Below are positions 27,713-36,984 of a stretch of 64,000 nt of DNA, piece after piece. Origin of the DNA: JBEKHT01 sp049516595 (GTDB lineage: Bacteria > Chloroflexota > Anaerolineae > Anaerolineales > RBG-16-64-43). A model generated the notes under the pieces. It was not told where the DNA came from and did no database searches. It worked only from the letters and a program-made list of their open reading frames with translations. Position numbers and translations under genes: made by a program. The stretch's first letter is position 1, and each line of letters starts with the position of its first letter. Location of the stretch: positions 1 through 64,000 of the forward strand of contig JBEKSY010000016.1 of assembly GCA_049516595.1 (NCBI GenBank), in the 5' to 3' direction.

Positions 27713-28937
27713 GATTCTCCTTTCCTATCGTCAGACCCAATAGGCGGCAGACCGTCTTTGCGATCATCCATTCCTCGTCCGTGTGCATGACGCGGACCGT
27801 GACCCGGCTGGCCTGCGCGGAAATCACCGCGGCGCTGGCCACGTTTCGTTTTTCTTCGAGCTCGATTCCAAGAAATCCCAGCCCGTCGCAGACCTGGGCC
27901 CGGACTACGGGTGCGTTCTCCCCGATGCCGCCCGCGAATACCAGCGTGTCCAATCCACCGAGCGCCGCCGCGAATGCGCCGATCCATTTTTTCACTTGGT
28001 AGCAAAACAGCGCAACCGCCTCGGCTGCCCGCACGTCTTCCGTTTCGCGCTCGAGCAAGTCGTGCATGTCGGAACTGGTTTCAGAAACACCGAGCAGCCC
28101 GGACTGGAAATTGACCATTTCATTGAATTTTTTCCCGGTGATTCTTTCCGTTCGCGCCAGATACCAAACCAAGCCGGGATCGAGATCGCCGGAGCGGGTG
28201 CTCATCGGCACCCCTCCGGTCGGCGTGAGACCCATGCTGGTATCCACAGACTTGCCCTCGTAGACCGCCGCCAAGCTCGCGCCGTTGCCCAGGTGAGCGA
28301 GAATGATGCGACCTTGCGCCGCTTGCGGTCCAGCCACGCGCGCCAGTTCCTCCATCAGAAACGCATACGACAATCCGTGAAACCCGTACCGGCGCACGCC
28401 CTGCGCCTCATAGCGGCGCGGGATGGGCAACAACTGTGCTACGCGCGGCAGGTCGTGGTGAAAGGCCGTATCGAAACAAGCCACTTGCACCAGATCGGGA
28501 AACCGGCGGAAGAATGCCTCGGTTAGCAGGATCTCTTCCGGCAGATGTTCGGAATCGAAAGGCTGAAGCTGGTGTAACTCCTCGACCATTTCCGGTGTGA
28601 TTCGTTGTGGCTCGCTGTACTTCGGTCCGCCATGCACCACGCGATGCCCCACCGCAGTCAACTCTCCACGCCGGATTCGTTCCTCGATCCAATCCATCAG
28701 CACCCCAACGGCTGCCGTGTGGTTCGCCGCAGTCACAGACCGGGTGAAGTTGTCGGCCTCCTTCAAGCCTTTCACCACAAACGTAGCTTCCGGCAGTCCA
28801 ATCCGCTCAATGCTGCCTGCCAGAATCCGCCGCAACATGAGATCGGCCTCGAACAGCGCGAACTTGATGCTCGACGATCCGCCATTGATGGTCAGGACAC
28901 TCGCTTTAGCTGATTTTGCGGAGGATACCTGCATCAT
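27690..28937 (-). CDS. ackA: acetate kinase
   Basis: A 415-residue ASKHA-fold kinase: acetyl phosphate + ADP = acetate + ATP. NGGSSSIKFALFE at the N-terminus replaces the usual NAGSSS. VGHRVVHGG, ACFDTAFHHDLP (catalytic Asp), YGFHGLSYAF, HLGNGASLAAV and FAGGIGENA are intact. GGAGG stands 7 bases before the ATG. The 3' end overlaps xfp, so the acetyl phosphate maker and user are coupled. Confidence 0.96.
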   Translation of the reverse strand: MMQVSSAKSAKASVLTINGGSSSIKFALFEADLMLRRILAGSIERIGLPEATFVVKGLKEADNFTRSVTAANHTAAVGVLMDWIEERIRRGELTAVGHRVVHGGPKYSEPQRITPEMVEELHQLQPFDSEHLPEEILLTEAFFRRFPDLVQVACFDTAFHHDLPRVAQLLPIPRRYEAQGVRRYGFHGLSYAFLMEELARVAGPQAAQGRIILAHLGNGASLAAVYEGKSVDTSMGLTPTGGVPMSTRSGDLDPGLVWYLARTERITGKKFNEMVNFQSGLLGVSETSSDMHDLLERETEDVRAAEAVALFCYQVKKWIGAFAAALGGLDTLVFAGGIGENAPVVRAQVCDGLGFLGIELEEKRNVASAAVISAQASRVTVRVMHTDEEWMIAKTVCRLLGLTIGKENHDESGKD

Positions 28938-28985
28938 TCTGCAACCTCCAGAAAGGGTGCACGGAGCGAGGCTTTCAAAATCGAA

Positions 28986-31529
28986 TCACCGCTGCCAAAG
29001 GATTCGAGTGGCCTCCAAGGGGACGGCAACGCCGTCGTGCTGCGGTATGACTCGCGCCGTATAGTCCGTGGCTGGGCGTGTCGCGGGAACCTGTGCGCTG
29101 TAGAGGTAGCCCTTTGCATCGGTCAATGGCTGACCGGGCATCATCTGCTGCCGTTCCGGCTCGCCGCCCTCCACTCCGTCGGCGTAAAGTTCTACCCGCA
29201 CACTACTTGGGTCAAGGCTGCCAAGATAGACTTCAACTTCGAATACGTGTCTCCCAGCGTCACTCCCAACCTTCACTTCGCCGAAGTGTAGCATAGCCCA
29301 TTTCTGTTCCAGACTGTGCTGCCAATTGACCACCTGCGCGCCCACGGCACCTTTATCGACAGCGCGCTCACGGTAGGCGGCAGCCGCCGGGAGGTAATGT
29401 CCTTCGGTGTACTCACGTACGGCGCGGTTGGCAGAAAACTGCGTTGTTAACCGCGCCATGCTTTCACGCATACGCGCCACCCAGGCCGTGGGAATGCCCT
29501 GCTGGTTGCGGGCATAAAACTCGGGGATTACCTCGCGTTCCAGCAGATCGTAGAGCGCCGCGGCTTCGGCCGCATCCCAGGCTGGATCGTCGCCATGTTC
29601 CTGGCCATCCCCCAACGCCCACCCGACTTCAGGCGTGTAGGCTTCCGCCCACCAGCCATCCAACTCCGAAAGATTGAGGCCGCCATTGACCAGCACTTTC
29701 ATGCCGCTCGTTCCACAGGCCTCCCAGGGTCGCCGCGGCGTGTTGATCCAGACATCTACCCCCTGCACCAATTGCTCGGTCAAAAGCATGTCGTAGTCAG
29801 CGAGGAAGATCGCATGGGGGCGCACCTCGGGGCGCCGAACAAAATGAATCCATTCCCGAATCAAGGCCTGGCCCACCTGGTCCGCCGGATGGGCCTTACC
29901 GGCAACAAAGAGTTGCACCGGCCGCTGAGGATTGGCCAAGAGGCGTAGCAGCCTCTCCGGGTCGTGCAGCAGCAGGTTCGGTCTCTTGTACGTCGCAAAG
30001 CGGCGGGCGAAGCCCAGCGTCAGCGCGTTTGGATCAAACAGATGCATGGCCTCTTCGACCGCCTCGGGTGACGCACCTGAGACGGTCAGCTGCAGTGACA
30101 ACTGCTCGCGAGCGTATTTGATGAGAGACTTGCTGGCGGCGGCGCGAAATTGCCAGAGCCTGGCATCGGACAGGCGGCGAATGTCCTCACACAGAGTTTC
30201 CGTTGTCCGCAGCCAGCGGTCTTTCCCACAGGCCTCCGCCCAAAGATCATCGGCTGCCTCCGAGTCCCAGCTCGCCATGTGAACTCCGTTGGTCACGTGT
30301 CCGACCGGCACCTCGTCTTGCGGCCAGTGCGGAAAGAGAGGCTCAAACAGCTGCCGGCTCACCCTCCCATGCAAGCGACTTACGCCATTGACCGCCCCGC
30401 TCCCGCGGATCGCCAGATAGGCCATGTTGAAACTTTCCGACGGGTCGTCCGGTTTCTGCCGGCCCAGGGCCAGCAAGTCGTCGAGTGTGATGCCGAGCTT
30501 CTGTTCGGCGTAGCCACCGAGGTATTGCTTGATGAGGGCAGGATCGAAGCGGTCAAAACCGGCGGCTACTGCCGTATGGGTGGTGAAGAGGTTTCCCGCT
30601 CGCGTGACGGCCAGCGCCACTTCGAAGGGCTGCCCCGTCTCTTCCATGAAGCTCAGGGCGCGTTCCAACACGGCGAAGGCCGCATGCCCTTCATTCAGGT
30701 GACAGACTTCCGGCTGGATGCCGAGCGCGCGAAGCAGCCGCCATCCGCCGATCCCCAGGAGCAGTTCTTGCTTGAGGCGCAGTTCTGGCCCGCCACCATA
30801 GAGTTCGCTGGTAATCCCACGATGAGCAGGAAAGTTCGCCGCGTCATTGCTGTCCAGCAGGTAGAGTTTTACTTTGCCAACCTGGACCTGCCAGGCGCGC
30901 AGCCAGACGGAGTAACCGGGTAAGGCGATCTCCAACCGCAACCACTCCCCGTTCGAGTGGCGCACCGGCGTGATCGGCAGTTGTCCCGGATCGTTATACG
31001 GAAAGAGGGCTTGCTGCGCGCCGTCCCCGTCGATCACCTGCCGAAAATAGCCTTGCTGGTAGAGAAGTCCCACGCCGATCACCGGCACGCCTAGATCGCT
31101 GGCGGCTTTGAGCTGATCGCCGGCTACGTTGCCAAGCCCGCCCGAATAGATGGGGAGAGCTTCGCTCAGCATGAATTCCATGCTGAAATAGGCGACACAG
31201 GTCAGGGGAGCCTGCGAATGATTGTGCTGAAACCACGCGGGCGCCGCGGCCGCTTCCCGCTTGGCTTGTACAAGCTCGCCGACGCGCTTGCGGAAAATGG
31301 GATCGGCAGACACGCGCTCGATCTGGTCCCGCGAGACCGTCTGTAACACAACCCAGGGGTTGTGGGTGAGGTCCCACAGGGCGGGATCAAGCTGCCGCCA
31401 CACTTCGTCGGCGGCATGGTTCCACGACCAGCGCATGTCCAGGGCCAGCTCGGCAAGGGAATCGAATCCCTCGACTTCCATAGGTAGGAGACTGTAGATT
31501 GGGTGGCTGGCACGGGTTTGTTTACTCAT
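28986..31529 (-). CDS. glgP: alpha-glucan (glycogen) phosphorylase
   Basis: An 847-residue GT35 phosphorylase of the short alpha-glucan family type, releasing glucose 1-phosphate from glycogen or maltodextrins. YSLLPMEVEGFDSLAELALD opens an N-terminal domain found in this clade. AYFSMEFMLSEALPIYSGGL and HLNEGHAAF follow, and the PLP lysine is in GTSGMKVLVNGGLNLSELDG near residue 609. AAGGAGATTCA precedes the ATG. Its product is the substrate of the pgm gene 41 bases upstream. After residue ~690 the chain continues as a beta-rich tail. Confidence 0.93.
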   Translation of the reverse strand: MSKQTRASHPIYSLLPMEVEGFDSLAELALDMRWSWNHAADEVWRQLDPALWDLTHNPWVVLQTVSRDQIERVSADPIFRKRVGELVQAKREAAAAPAWFQHNHSQAPLTCVAYFSMEFMLSEALPIYSGGLGNVAGDQLKAASDLGVPVIGVGLLYQQGYFRQVIDGDGAQQALFPYNDPGQLPITPVRHSNGEWLRLEIALPGYSVWLRAWQVQVGKVKLYLLDSNDAANFPAHRGITSELYGGGPELRLKQELLLGIGGWRLLRALGIQPEVCHLNEGHAAFAVLERALSFMEETGQPFEVALAVTRAGNLFTTHTAVAAGFDRFDPALIKQYLGGYAEQKLGITLDDLLALGRQKPDDPSESFNMAYLAIRGSGAVNGVSRLHGRVSRQLFEPLFPHWPQDEVPVGHVTNGVHMASWDSEAADDLWAEACGKDRWLRTTETLCEDIRRLSDARLWQFRAAASKSLIKYAREQLSLQLTVSGASPEAVEEAMHLFDPNALTLGFARRFATYKRPNLLLHDPERLLRLLANPQRPVQLFVAGKAHPADQVGQALIREWIHFVRRPEVRPHAIFLADYDMLLTEQLVQGVDVWINTPRRPWEACGTSGMKVLVNGGLNLSELDGWWAEAYTPEVGWALGDGQEHGDDPAWDAAEAAALYDLLEREVIPEFYARNQQGIPTAWVARMRESMARLTTQFSANRAVREYTEGHYLPAAAAYRERAVDKGAVGAQVVNWQHSLEQKWAMLHFGEVKVGSDAGRHVFEVEVYLGSLDPSSVRVELYADGVEGGEPERQQMMPGQPLTDAKGYLYSAQVPATRPATDYTARVIPQHDGVAVPLEATRILWQR

Positions 31530-31570
31530 TGAATCTCCTTCAATTCTGTCTCGGACAGAATCCCCGGCTG

Positions 31571-33220
31571 CTACGGCGCCGACTTCAGCGTATCGCTGAC
31601 GATGGTCTGCGCTTCCTCCTGGATGCGGTGCAAATGATCCGCTCCCCGGAAGCTTTCCGCATAGATCTTGTAGATGTCTTCAGTCCCTGACGGACGCGCC
31701 GCGAACCATCCACTCTCTGCCACCACCTTCAGCCCTCCGATGGGTGCGCCGTTACCCGGCGCGGTGGTCAGGGTGGCCTGGATTCTTTCGCCCGCTAGGT
31801 CCTTGGTCCGGACCTGCTGCGGCGAGAGTTTCGCCAGGATTGCCTTTTGTTCCGGAGTGGCCGGGGCGTCTATCCGCTCGTAAACCGGCTCGCCGAACTC
31901 GCGGGTGAGTTCTTGGTAGATTTCGCCAGGATCTCGCTCCATCCGGGCCATGATCTCCGCCGCGAGCAAAGCCGGGACGATCCCGTCTTTGTCCGTCGTC
32001 CAGACGTTGCCATCCCGACGCACAAACGACGCGCCCGCACTCTCTTCCCCGCCGAAGCCAAGCGAGCCGTCGAGCAAGCCTTCCACGAACCACTTGAAGC
32101 CAACCGGCACCTCGTAGAGCTTCCGCCCCAGCTTGGCGGAGACGAGATCAATTATCCGGCTGCTCACCACCGTCTTGCCAACCGCCGTTTCCGTGCGCCA
32201 CTTCGGTCGGTGTTGGAAGAGATAGAAGATGGCGACCGCAAGGTAGTGGTTGGGCGGCAGCAGTCCTGCGCTCCGGGTGACAATCCCGTGCCGGTCGTGG
32301 TCAGTGTCGCAGGCGAAGGCGATCTCGAAGCGATCCTTCAGATCGATCAGTCTCTGCATCGCATAAGGCGATGAGGGGTCCATGCGGATCTGGCCGTCCC
32401 AATCCACCGTCATGAAACGGAAGGTGGGATCGACGGCCTGGTTGACGACCGTCAGGTTCAACCCGTAGCGTTCGGCGATCGGTCCCCAATAGTGGACTCC
32501 TGCGCCGCCGAGGGGATCGACCCCCAGGCCGATCTTTGCCGCGCGGATCACGTCCATATCCAGAACATTGGCGAGATCAGCGATGTAGGCATTGAGGTAA
32601 TCGTAGCGGTGTGTTGTGGATGCGCGCAGGGCTTCCTGCAAAGAGATCCTCTTCACACCCTTCAGCCCGCTCTCCAGAAACTCATTTGCCTTGGCTTCGA
32701 TCCAGCCGGTGATGACGCCTTCCGCCGGACCCCCCTTCGGGGGGTTGTACTTGAAGCCGCCATCAGAGGGCGGATTATGGGAAGGCGTGATCACGATTCC
32801 ATCGGCGAGTCCGGTCTTGCGCCCGCGGTTGTGGGTGAGGATCGCGAGGGAAATGGCAGGTGTCGGGGTGTATTCGTCCCCTTCTGCGATCATCACTTCG
32901 ACATCATTGGCGGCCAGCACTTCCAGTGCGCTGGCCAGCGCCGGCACCGAGAGCGCATGCGTATCCATGCCGAGGAACAGAGGGCCATCGATTTTCCGCT
33001 GTTTTCGGTACAAGCAAATGGCCTGACTGATGGCAAGGATGTGCCATTCGTTGAAAGATTTCGCGAACGCTGAACCGCGATGCCCGGAGGTGCCGAAGGC
33101 AACTCGCTGGTCCGGGACTGAGGGATCAGGCGTGTCGGCATAATAGGCTGTGACGAGATTGGGCACATTGACCAGCGAGGCTGGGTCGGCAGGCTTTCCT
33201 GCAAGAGGGCTGACTTTCAT
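31571..33220 (-). CDS. pgm: phosphoglucomutase (alpha-D-glucose 1,6-bisphosphate-dependent)
   Basis: A 549-residue phosphohexomutase interconverting glucose 1-phosphate and glucose 6-phosphate. AFGTSGHRGSAFAKSFNE is the sugar-phosphate entry, the phosphoserine lies in ITPSHNPPSDGGFKYNPP near residue 146, DTDHDRHGIV binds Mg2+, GGEESAGASFVRRDG selects sugar, and ARPSGTEDIYKIYAESF closes the site. The ATG at 33220 has GGAGGAACCG before it and gives the normal length; an ATG at 33238 is possible. It is the first gene of the minus-strand island. A 3' remnant of a related gene lies at 24138-24243. Confidence 0.95.
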   Translation of the reverse strand: MKVSPLAGKPADPASLVNVPNLVTAYYADTPDPSVPDQRVAFGTSGHRGSAFAKSFNEWHILAISQAICLYRKQRKIDGPLFLGMDTHALSVPALASALEVLAANDVEVMIAEGDEYTPTPAISLAILTHNRGRKTGLADGIVITPSHNPPSDGGFKYNPPKGGPAEGVITGWIEAKANEFLESGLKGVKRISLQEALRASTTHRYDYLNAYIADLANVLDMDVIRAAKIGLGVDPLGGAGVHYWGPIAERYGLNLTVVNQAVDPTFRFMTVDWDGQIRMDPSSPYAMQRLIDLKDRFEIAFACDTDHDRHGIVTRSAGLLPPNHYLAVAIFYLFQHRPKWRTETAVGKTVVSSRIIDLVSAKLGRKLYEVPVGFKWFVEGLLDGSLGFGGEESAGASFVRRDGNVWTTDKDGIVPALLAAEIMARMERDPGEIYQELTREFGEPVYERIDAPATPEQKAILAKLSPQQVRTKDLAGERIQATLTTAPGNGAPIGGLKVVAESGWFAARPSGTEDIYKIYAESFRGADHLHRIQEEAQTIVSDTLKSAP

Positions 33221-33260
33221 CGGTTCCTCCGCCGTCATGGTGTTTCCCCTTGGTAAATGC

Positions 33261-33289
33261 TCGTTACGTGAGAGCCTGATGGGGTTCAA
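33261..33289 (-). promoter_or_regulatory. candidate promoter of the metabolic island
   Basis: On the minus strand TTGAAC (33289-33284) and TAACGA (33266-33261) are separated by 17 bases, 40 bases ahead of the pgm start. Match to sigma-70 boxes is moderate. It is the best pair I see near the first gene. Confidence 0.3.
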
Positions 33290-33848
33290 AATGCAATCGC
33301 AGACCAGCTTCGTTCCATGAATCATGGTAATGATTGGCAAAGCAAGTCCACCCGTTTCTCCCGCGGTATCTTCGAGAACGAATGGAGCCGGCCGCGACTC
33401 GCAATCCTTCAAGCAGACAGGCAGGCGGCTCGCCCTTGCTGATGAGCACATCGGTTTCAGGGGAGAGCACGGCCCGCTGACATGGATTCAGATGGCTGAA
33501 GAAGACAACGAAGATAAACTACATCCGCTGCTCGTACTCTAATACAGAAACTTCCCGGCCGCATCCATCCGCCGGGGAGTGTTTACCTCCACCAGTTGGG
33601 GGATGGGGAGGAATCCGGCGACAGGCCTGATGCCGTGAGCAATGAGCCAGTTGAATTTGCCGGCACGGGCCATCGTCGTTGAATCGGGGGCACACGATTT
33701 CTGTCCTGGCGCGGGGAGGGAGCAAACCCGGACGGCGCACGGTGTCAGGGCATCGCAGATCCGCCCGAGGTTCATGTTGGGGGTAGCAGCGGTCGTTCAC
33801 AGCGGAAAACAATCCTCAGGGATGGGAAATCGACCTCCTGACCTATCC
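33290..33848. other. intergenic region without a convincing gene
   Basis: Between pgm and the second Mg2+ ATPase gene. A minus-strand open frame of about 78 residues (33775-33539) exists, but it has no recognisable motif and no good ribosome-binding site. It may be a decayed gene. Otherwise nothing is seen. Confidence 0.4.
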
Positions 33849-36473
33849 TCATGTACCGAATCTTCGATAGAACCAGGTCTTCACCACCTGGGTCAGCATT
33901 ACGTAACACACCAGCAGTCCCGCCAGAACCAGCCAGTAGAGGCGCGGCAGGGCCACAAATCCGAGCGTTTCTGCCAGGGGTGAAACCGTCAGCCAGGCGC
34001 CCGCTGAAACAATGATTACGGAAGTGAGTATCAGCGGCCAGCTGGCCCGGCTCTGGATGAACGGGATCTTGTTCGTGCGGATGATGTGGATGATCAGGGT
34101 CTGGGTGAAGAGCGACTCCACAAACCAGCCAGTATGGAAGAGCTCAGGATTATTCCAGCAATTGAACACGTACAGCATAATGAAGAATGTGGCGTAATCG
34201 AAGATCGAACTGATCGGGCCAATGAATAGGATGAAGCGCTGGATCTCTCCGATCGTCCACTTGCGCGGCTTCGTCAGCCAGTCGGCATCCACCCCGTCGG
34301 TGGGAATGGTGGTTTGTGAGAAGTCGTAGAGCAGGTTGTTCGTCAGCACCTGGATCGGCAGCATCGGCAGGAAAGGCAGGAACGCGCTGGCCCCCACCAC
34401 GCTGAACATGTTTCCGAAGTTGGAACTGGCCGCCATTTTGATGTACTTGATGATGTTGCCAAACACGCGGCGGCCTTCCAGCACGCCCTGCTCCAGCACC
34501 AGCAGGCTGTTCTCCATCAGGATGATATCGGATGACTCCTTGGCGATGTCCACGGCGCTGTCCACGGAGATGCCCACATCGGCGGCTTTCAGGGCCGGTG
34601 CGTCGTTGATGCCGTCGCCCATGAAGGCGACGACATGGCCCTTGCTCTGTAAGGCGTGGATGAGGTGTTCCTTTTGGGCCGGGGCCAGCTTGGCGAAAAT
34701 GCTGGTCACATTGGCAGCTTCAGCCAGTTCTGTTTCGCTCATTGTTTCGATTTGTGAACCGAGCAGGATTTTGTCCACCGGCATGCCCACCTGTTTGCAG
34801 ATGTAGGCGGTGATGATTTCATTATCGCCAGTTAGGATTTTGACGTCCACGTTCAGCGCGTTCAGACGTTTCAGGGCCTCCGTCGCGGTCTCTTTGGGCG
34901 GGTCCAGGAAAGCCAGGTAGCCAAGCAGGGTCATGTCGGATTCATCCTGCATCTCATAGTGCGGCTCATCATCCTCGCCGGGCATGACTTTGTAGGCTAC
35001 GGCAACGACGCGGAAGCCCTGGGCGTTCAAATCCTGCACAAGAAGTTTGCGGTGGGCGTCGTGCTCCGGCGTTACATCCAGCACCTCGCCCTCGACTTCC
35101 ACGCGCGTCGAAAGGCGCATGATCTCCTCCACCGCGCCCTTGCAGATCAGGATGTGCTGGTTCTGGTTATTCTCCACAATGACCGACATGCGCCGCCGCT
35201 GAAAATCGAAGGGGATTTCGTCTATTTTGCGGTAGTCCGTTTTGACCTTAAGGTCCTCCTCAAGGTGACCGTGCTCGAGGATGGCCTCATCCATCAGGTT
35301 TTTCAGGCCGGTCTGGTAGTAGCTGTTCATATACCCGTAGTGCAGGACGCGCTCGCTCTCGTGGCCGTGAACGTCCAGATGTTTTTCCAGCACGATCTTA
35401 CCCTGGGTAAGGGTGCCGGTCTTGTCGGTGCACAGCACGTCTGCCGCGCCGAAGTTCTGGATGGCGTTCAGGCGTTTGACGATTACTTTCTTGCGCGCCA
35501 TCGCCAGGGCGCCCTGCGACAAGTTGACGGTCACGATCATGGGCAGCATCTCGGGTGTCAGCCCGACGGCCACTGCCATCGCAAACAGGAAGGCTTCCAG
35601 CCAGTGGTGCTTGGTCAACCCATTAATCAGGAAGACGGCTGGCACCATCACGGCAATGAAACGGATCATCAGCCAGGTGAACTTATTGACCCCCTTGTCG
35701 AAGCTGGTCAGCTGGCGCTGCCCGACGATGCTGGTGGCCAGCGCGCCAAAATAGGTGCGGTCCCCGGTATGGATGACGACCGCCGTCGCGGTGCCGCTTT
35801 CTACATTCGAGCCCAGGAAGCAGATATTCGGCAGATCGAGCGGATTACGAGTGTCTCCGGACGCCGGAGCCGCTTTTTTCTCCACTGGCAGGGATTCGCC
35901 GGTCAGGGCTGCCTGGTTCAAAAACAGGTCCTTGGCGGAAAGCACCCGGACGTCGGCTGGAACCATGTCCCCGGCGGCTAGACGGACGATGTCCCCCGGC
36001 ACCAATCGCTTGAGCGCCACTTCGGATTCCTTGCCATCCCGCACCAAGGTGGCGGTGGTGTTCACCATGGCTTTGAGCTTTTCTGCGGCAGTGTCGGCGC
36101 GCATCTCCTGGAAGAAGCGCAGCACCACGCCCAATATCACCATCACGAAAATGACGGCTGTCGCCCGCAGGTCGCCGGTTAGATACGAAAGTACGCCCAG
36201 CGCCGTCAACAGGATTACCAGTGGATTCCTGAGGTTATCCAGCAGGCGTAGCCATGGGGGTTGGCGCTTTTCGCGCGCGATCTCGTTCAATCCATAGCGT
36301 TTGACACGCGCCTCGGCTTCTGCCGCGCTCAGGCCGCTCAACTGCGACTCAAGATCCTTGAGGACCGCGTTGCCATCCGTGCGCGCCTTTTCGATGAGTT
36401 GATCAGAGACTGCGGCCTGGTTTCCGCCAGCAGGATTCCCCGCAGCTTTTGACGGACTCTTCAGCAAACCCAC
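33849..36473 (-). CDS. mgtA: magnesium-translocating P-type ATPase (MgtA/MgtB type), paralogue 2
   Basis: An 874-residue Mg2+ importer. LTGESLPVEKK is the actuator motif, CTDKTGTLTQGKIVLE has the phosphorylated Asp near residue 350, and KILTGDNEIITAYICKQVG and GDGINDAPALKAADVGISVD complete the catalytic domain. VGLTPEMLPMIVTVNLSQGA is TM4. It differs clearly from the paralogue at 10295-12898, so it is not a recent duplication. GTG is the start, with GGAGGAATAG before it. Upstream lie a 13-bp palindrome and the 90-bp repeat shared with 20-109, which may be its control region. It and paralogue 1 flank the metabolic island. Confidence 0.93.
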   Translation of the reverse strand: MGLLKSPSKAAGNPAGGNQAAVSDQLIEKARTDGNAVLKDLESQLSGLSAAEAEARVKRYGLNEIAREKRQPPWLRLLDNLRNPLVILLTALGVLSYLTGDLRATAVIFVMVILGVVLRFFQEMRADTAAEKLKAMVNTTATLVRDGKESEVALKRLVPGDIVRLAAGDMVPADVRVLSAKDLFLNQAALTGESLPVEKKAAPASGDTRNPLDLPNICFLGSNVESGTATAVVIHTGDRTYFGALATSIVGQRQLTSFDKGVNKFTWLMIRFIAVMVPAVFLINGLTKHHWLEAFLFAMAVAVGLTPEMLPMIVTVNLSQGALAMARKKVIVKRLNAIQNFGAADVLCTDKTGTLTQGKIVLEKHLDVHGHESERVLHYGYMNSYYQTGLKNLMDEAILEHGHLEEDLKVKTDYRKIDEIPFDFQRRRMSVIVENNQNQHILICKGAVEEIMRLSTRVEVEGEVLDVTPEHDAHRKLLVQDLNAQGFRVVAVAYKVMPGEDDEPHYEMQDESDMTLLGYLAFLDPPKETATEALKRLNALNVDVKILTGDNEIITAYICKQVGMPVDKILLGSQIETMSETELAEAANVTSIFAKLAPAQKEHLIHALQSKGHVVAFMGDGINDAPALKAADVGISVDSAVDIAKESSDIILMENSLLVLEQGVLEGRRVFGNIIKYIKMAASSNFGNMFSVVGASAFLPFLPMLPIQVLTNNLLYDFSQTTIPTDGVDADWLTKPRKWTIGEIQRFILFIGPISSIFDYATFFIMLYVFNCWNNPELFHTGWFVESLFTQTLIIHIIRTNKIPFIQSRASWPLILTSVIIVSAGAWLTVSPLAETLGFVALPRLYWLVLAGLLVCYVMLTQVVKTWFYRRFGT

Positions 36474-36499
36474 CTATTCCTCCGTTGTGAACACAGGAC

Positions 36500-36512
36500 G
36501 GCATGACATGCC
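36500..36512 (-). promoter_or_regulatory. 13-bp palindrome upstream of mgtA paralogue 2
   Basis: GGCATG-A-CATGCC is a perfect palindrome 27 bases upstream of the GTG start and at the edge of the 90-bp repeat. The copy at 20-109 has lost it. Possible operator or leader hairpin. Confidence 0.35.
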
Positions 36513-36592
36513 CCCCGATTTTTATACCAGGAGTCACGAGAGTCCAGGTGTGACTACGCGGTTCTGCCTCCTCGACCAAGGGACATCGACGG
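36503..36592 (-). repeat. 90-bp repeat, copy 2 (inverted relative to 20-109)
   Basis: The minus strand matches 20-109 nearly base for base. It sits in the upstream region of mgtA paralogue 2 and includes GGTATAAAAATCGGG, a possible -10 area. It is too short for a gene and carries no terminal repeats. Confidence 0.75.
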
Positions 36593-36698
36593 TGAGTCCT
36601 CCGACTAGGTTGTACTGTTTCGTAATAGTGTATACAGCAAGAGAGGCCTATGTGACGCATTCTTCCCATTGCCCAAAACAGACGGGGAGGCGCGTCCA

Positions 36699-36981
36699 TG
36701 ACCCTCAAAGAGAGTGTACCCTGGCCCGACCACCAGGGCGGGCAAGATTCGAGGCTGCGCGTGCTCGTCCGGGCGCAGTAGATTGGGAATGTCGCCAAGG
36801 CATGCCGGGAATTCGGGATCTCGCGCAAGTCTCTTCCACCGCTGGCGCGAGCGCTGCATGGCCTGCGGCGCGGCTGGGCTGCATCCTGGCTGGCAGCGAG
36901 CTCGGCGGGGCCGTCGGCCGACGCTCAGGGTGGAGGCCGAGCGTGCGATCCTGGCTCTGGCGCTGGCGTGGCCACGTCCTG
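36699..36981 (+). pseudogene. helix-turn-helix transposase fragment (IS481-like N-terminus)
   Basis: Starting at an ATG with GGGGAGG upstream, the sequence gives MTLKESVPWPD, then a TAG, IGNVAKACREFGISRKS, and in another frame LFHRWRERCMACGAAGLHPG and PTLRVEAERAILALALAWP. This is the winged-helix/HTH start of an IS481-type transposase with one stop and one frameshift. It ends where the next IS begins at about 36985, so the second element may have inserted into it or replaced its remainder. Confidence 0.6.
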
Positions 36982-36984
36982 GCC

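Noticed and set aside
26168..27790. Plus-strand open frame of 540 codons opposite xfp
   Set aside because: Antisense shadow of the phosphoketolase gene; composition unlike a protein, no motif, no ribosome-binding site.
34959..35981. Plus-strand open frame of 340 codons opposite mgtA paralogue 2
   Set aside because: Histidine-rich antisense shadow of a conserved ATPase; no independent support.
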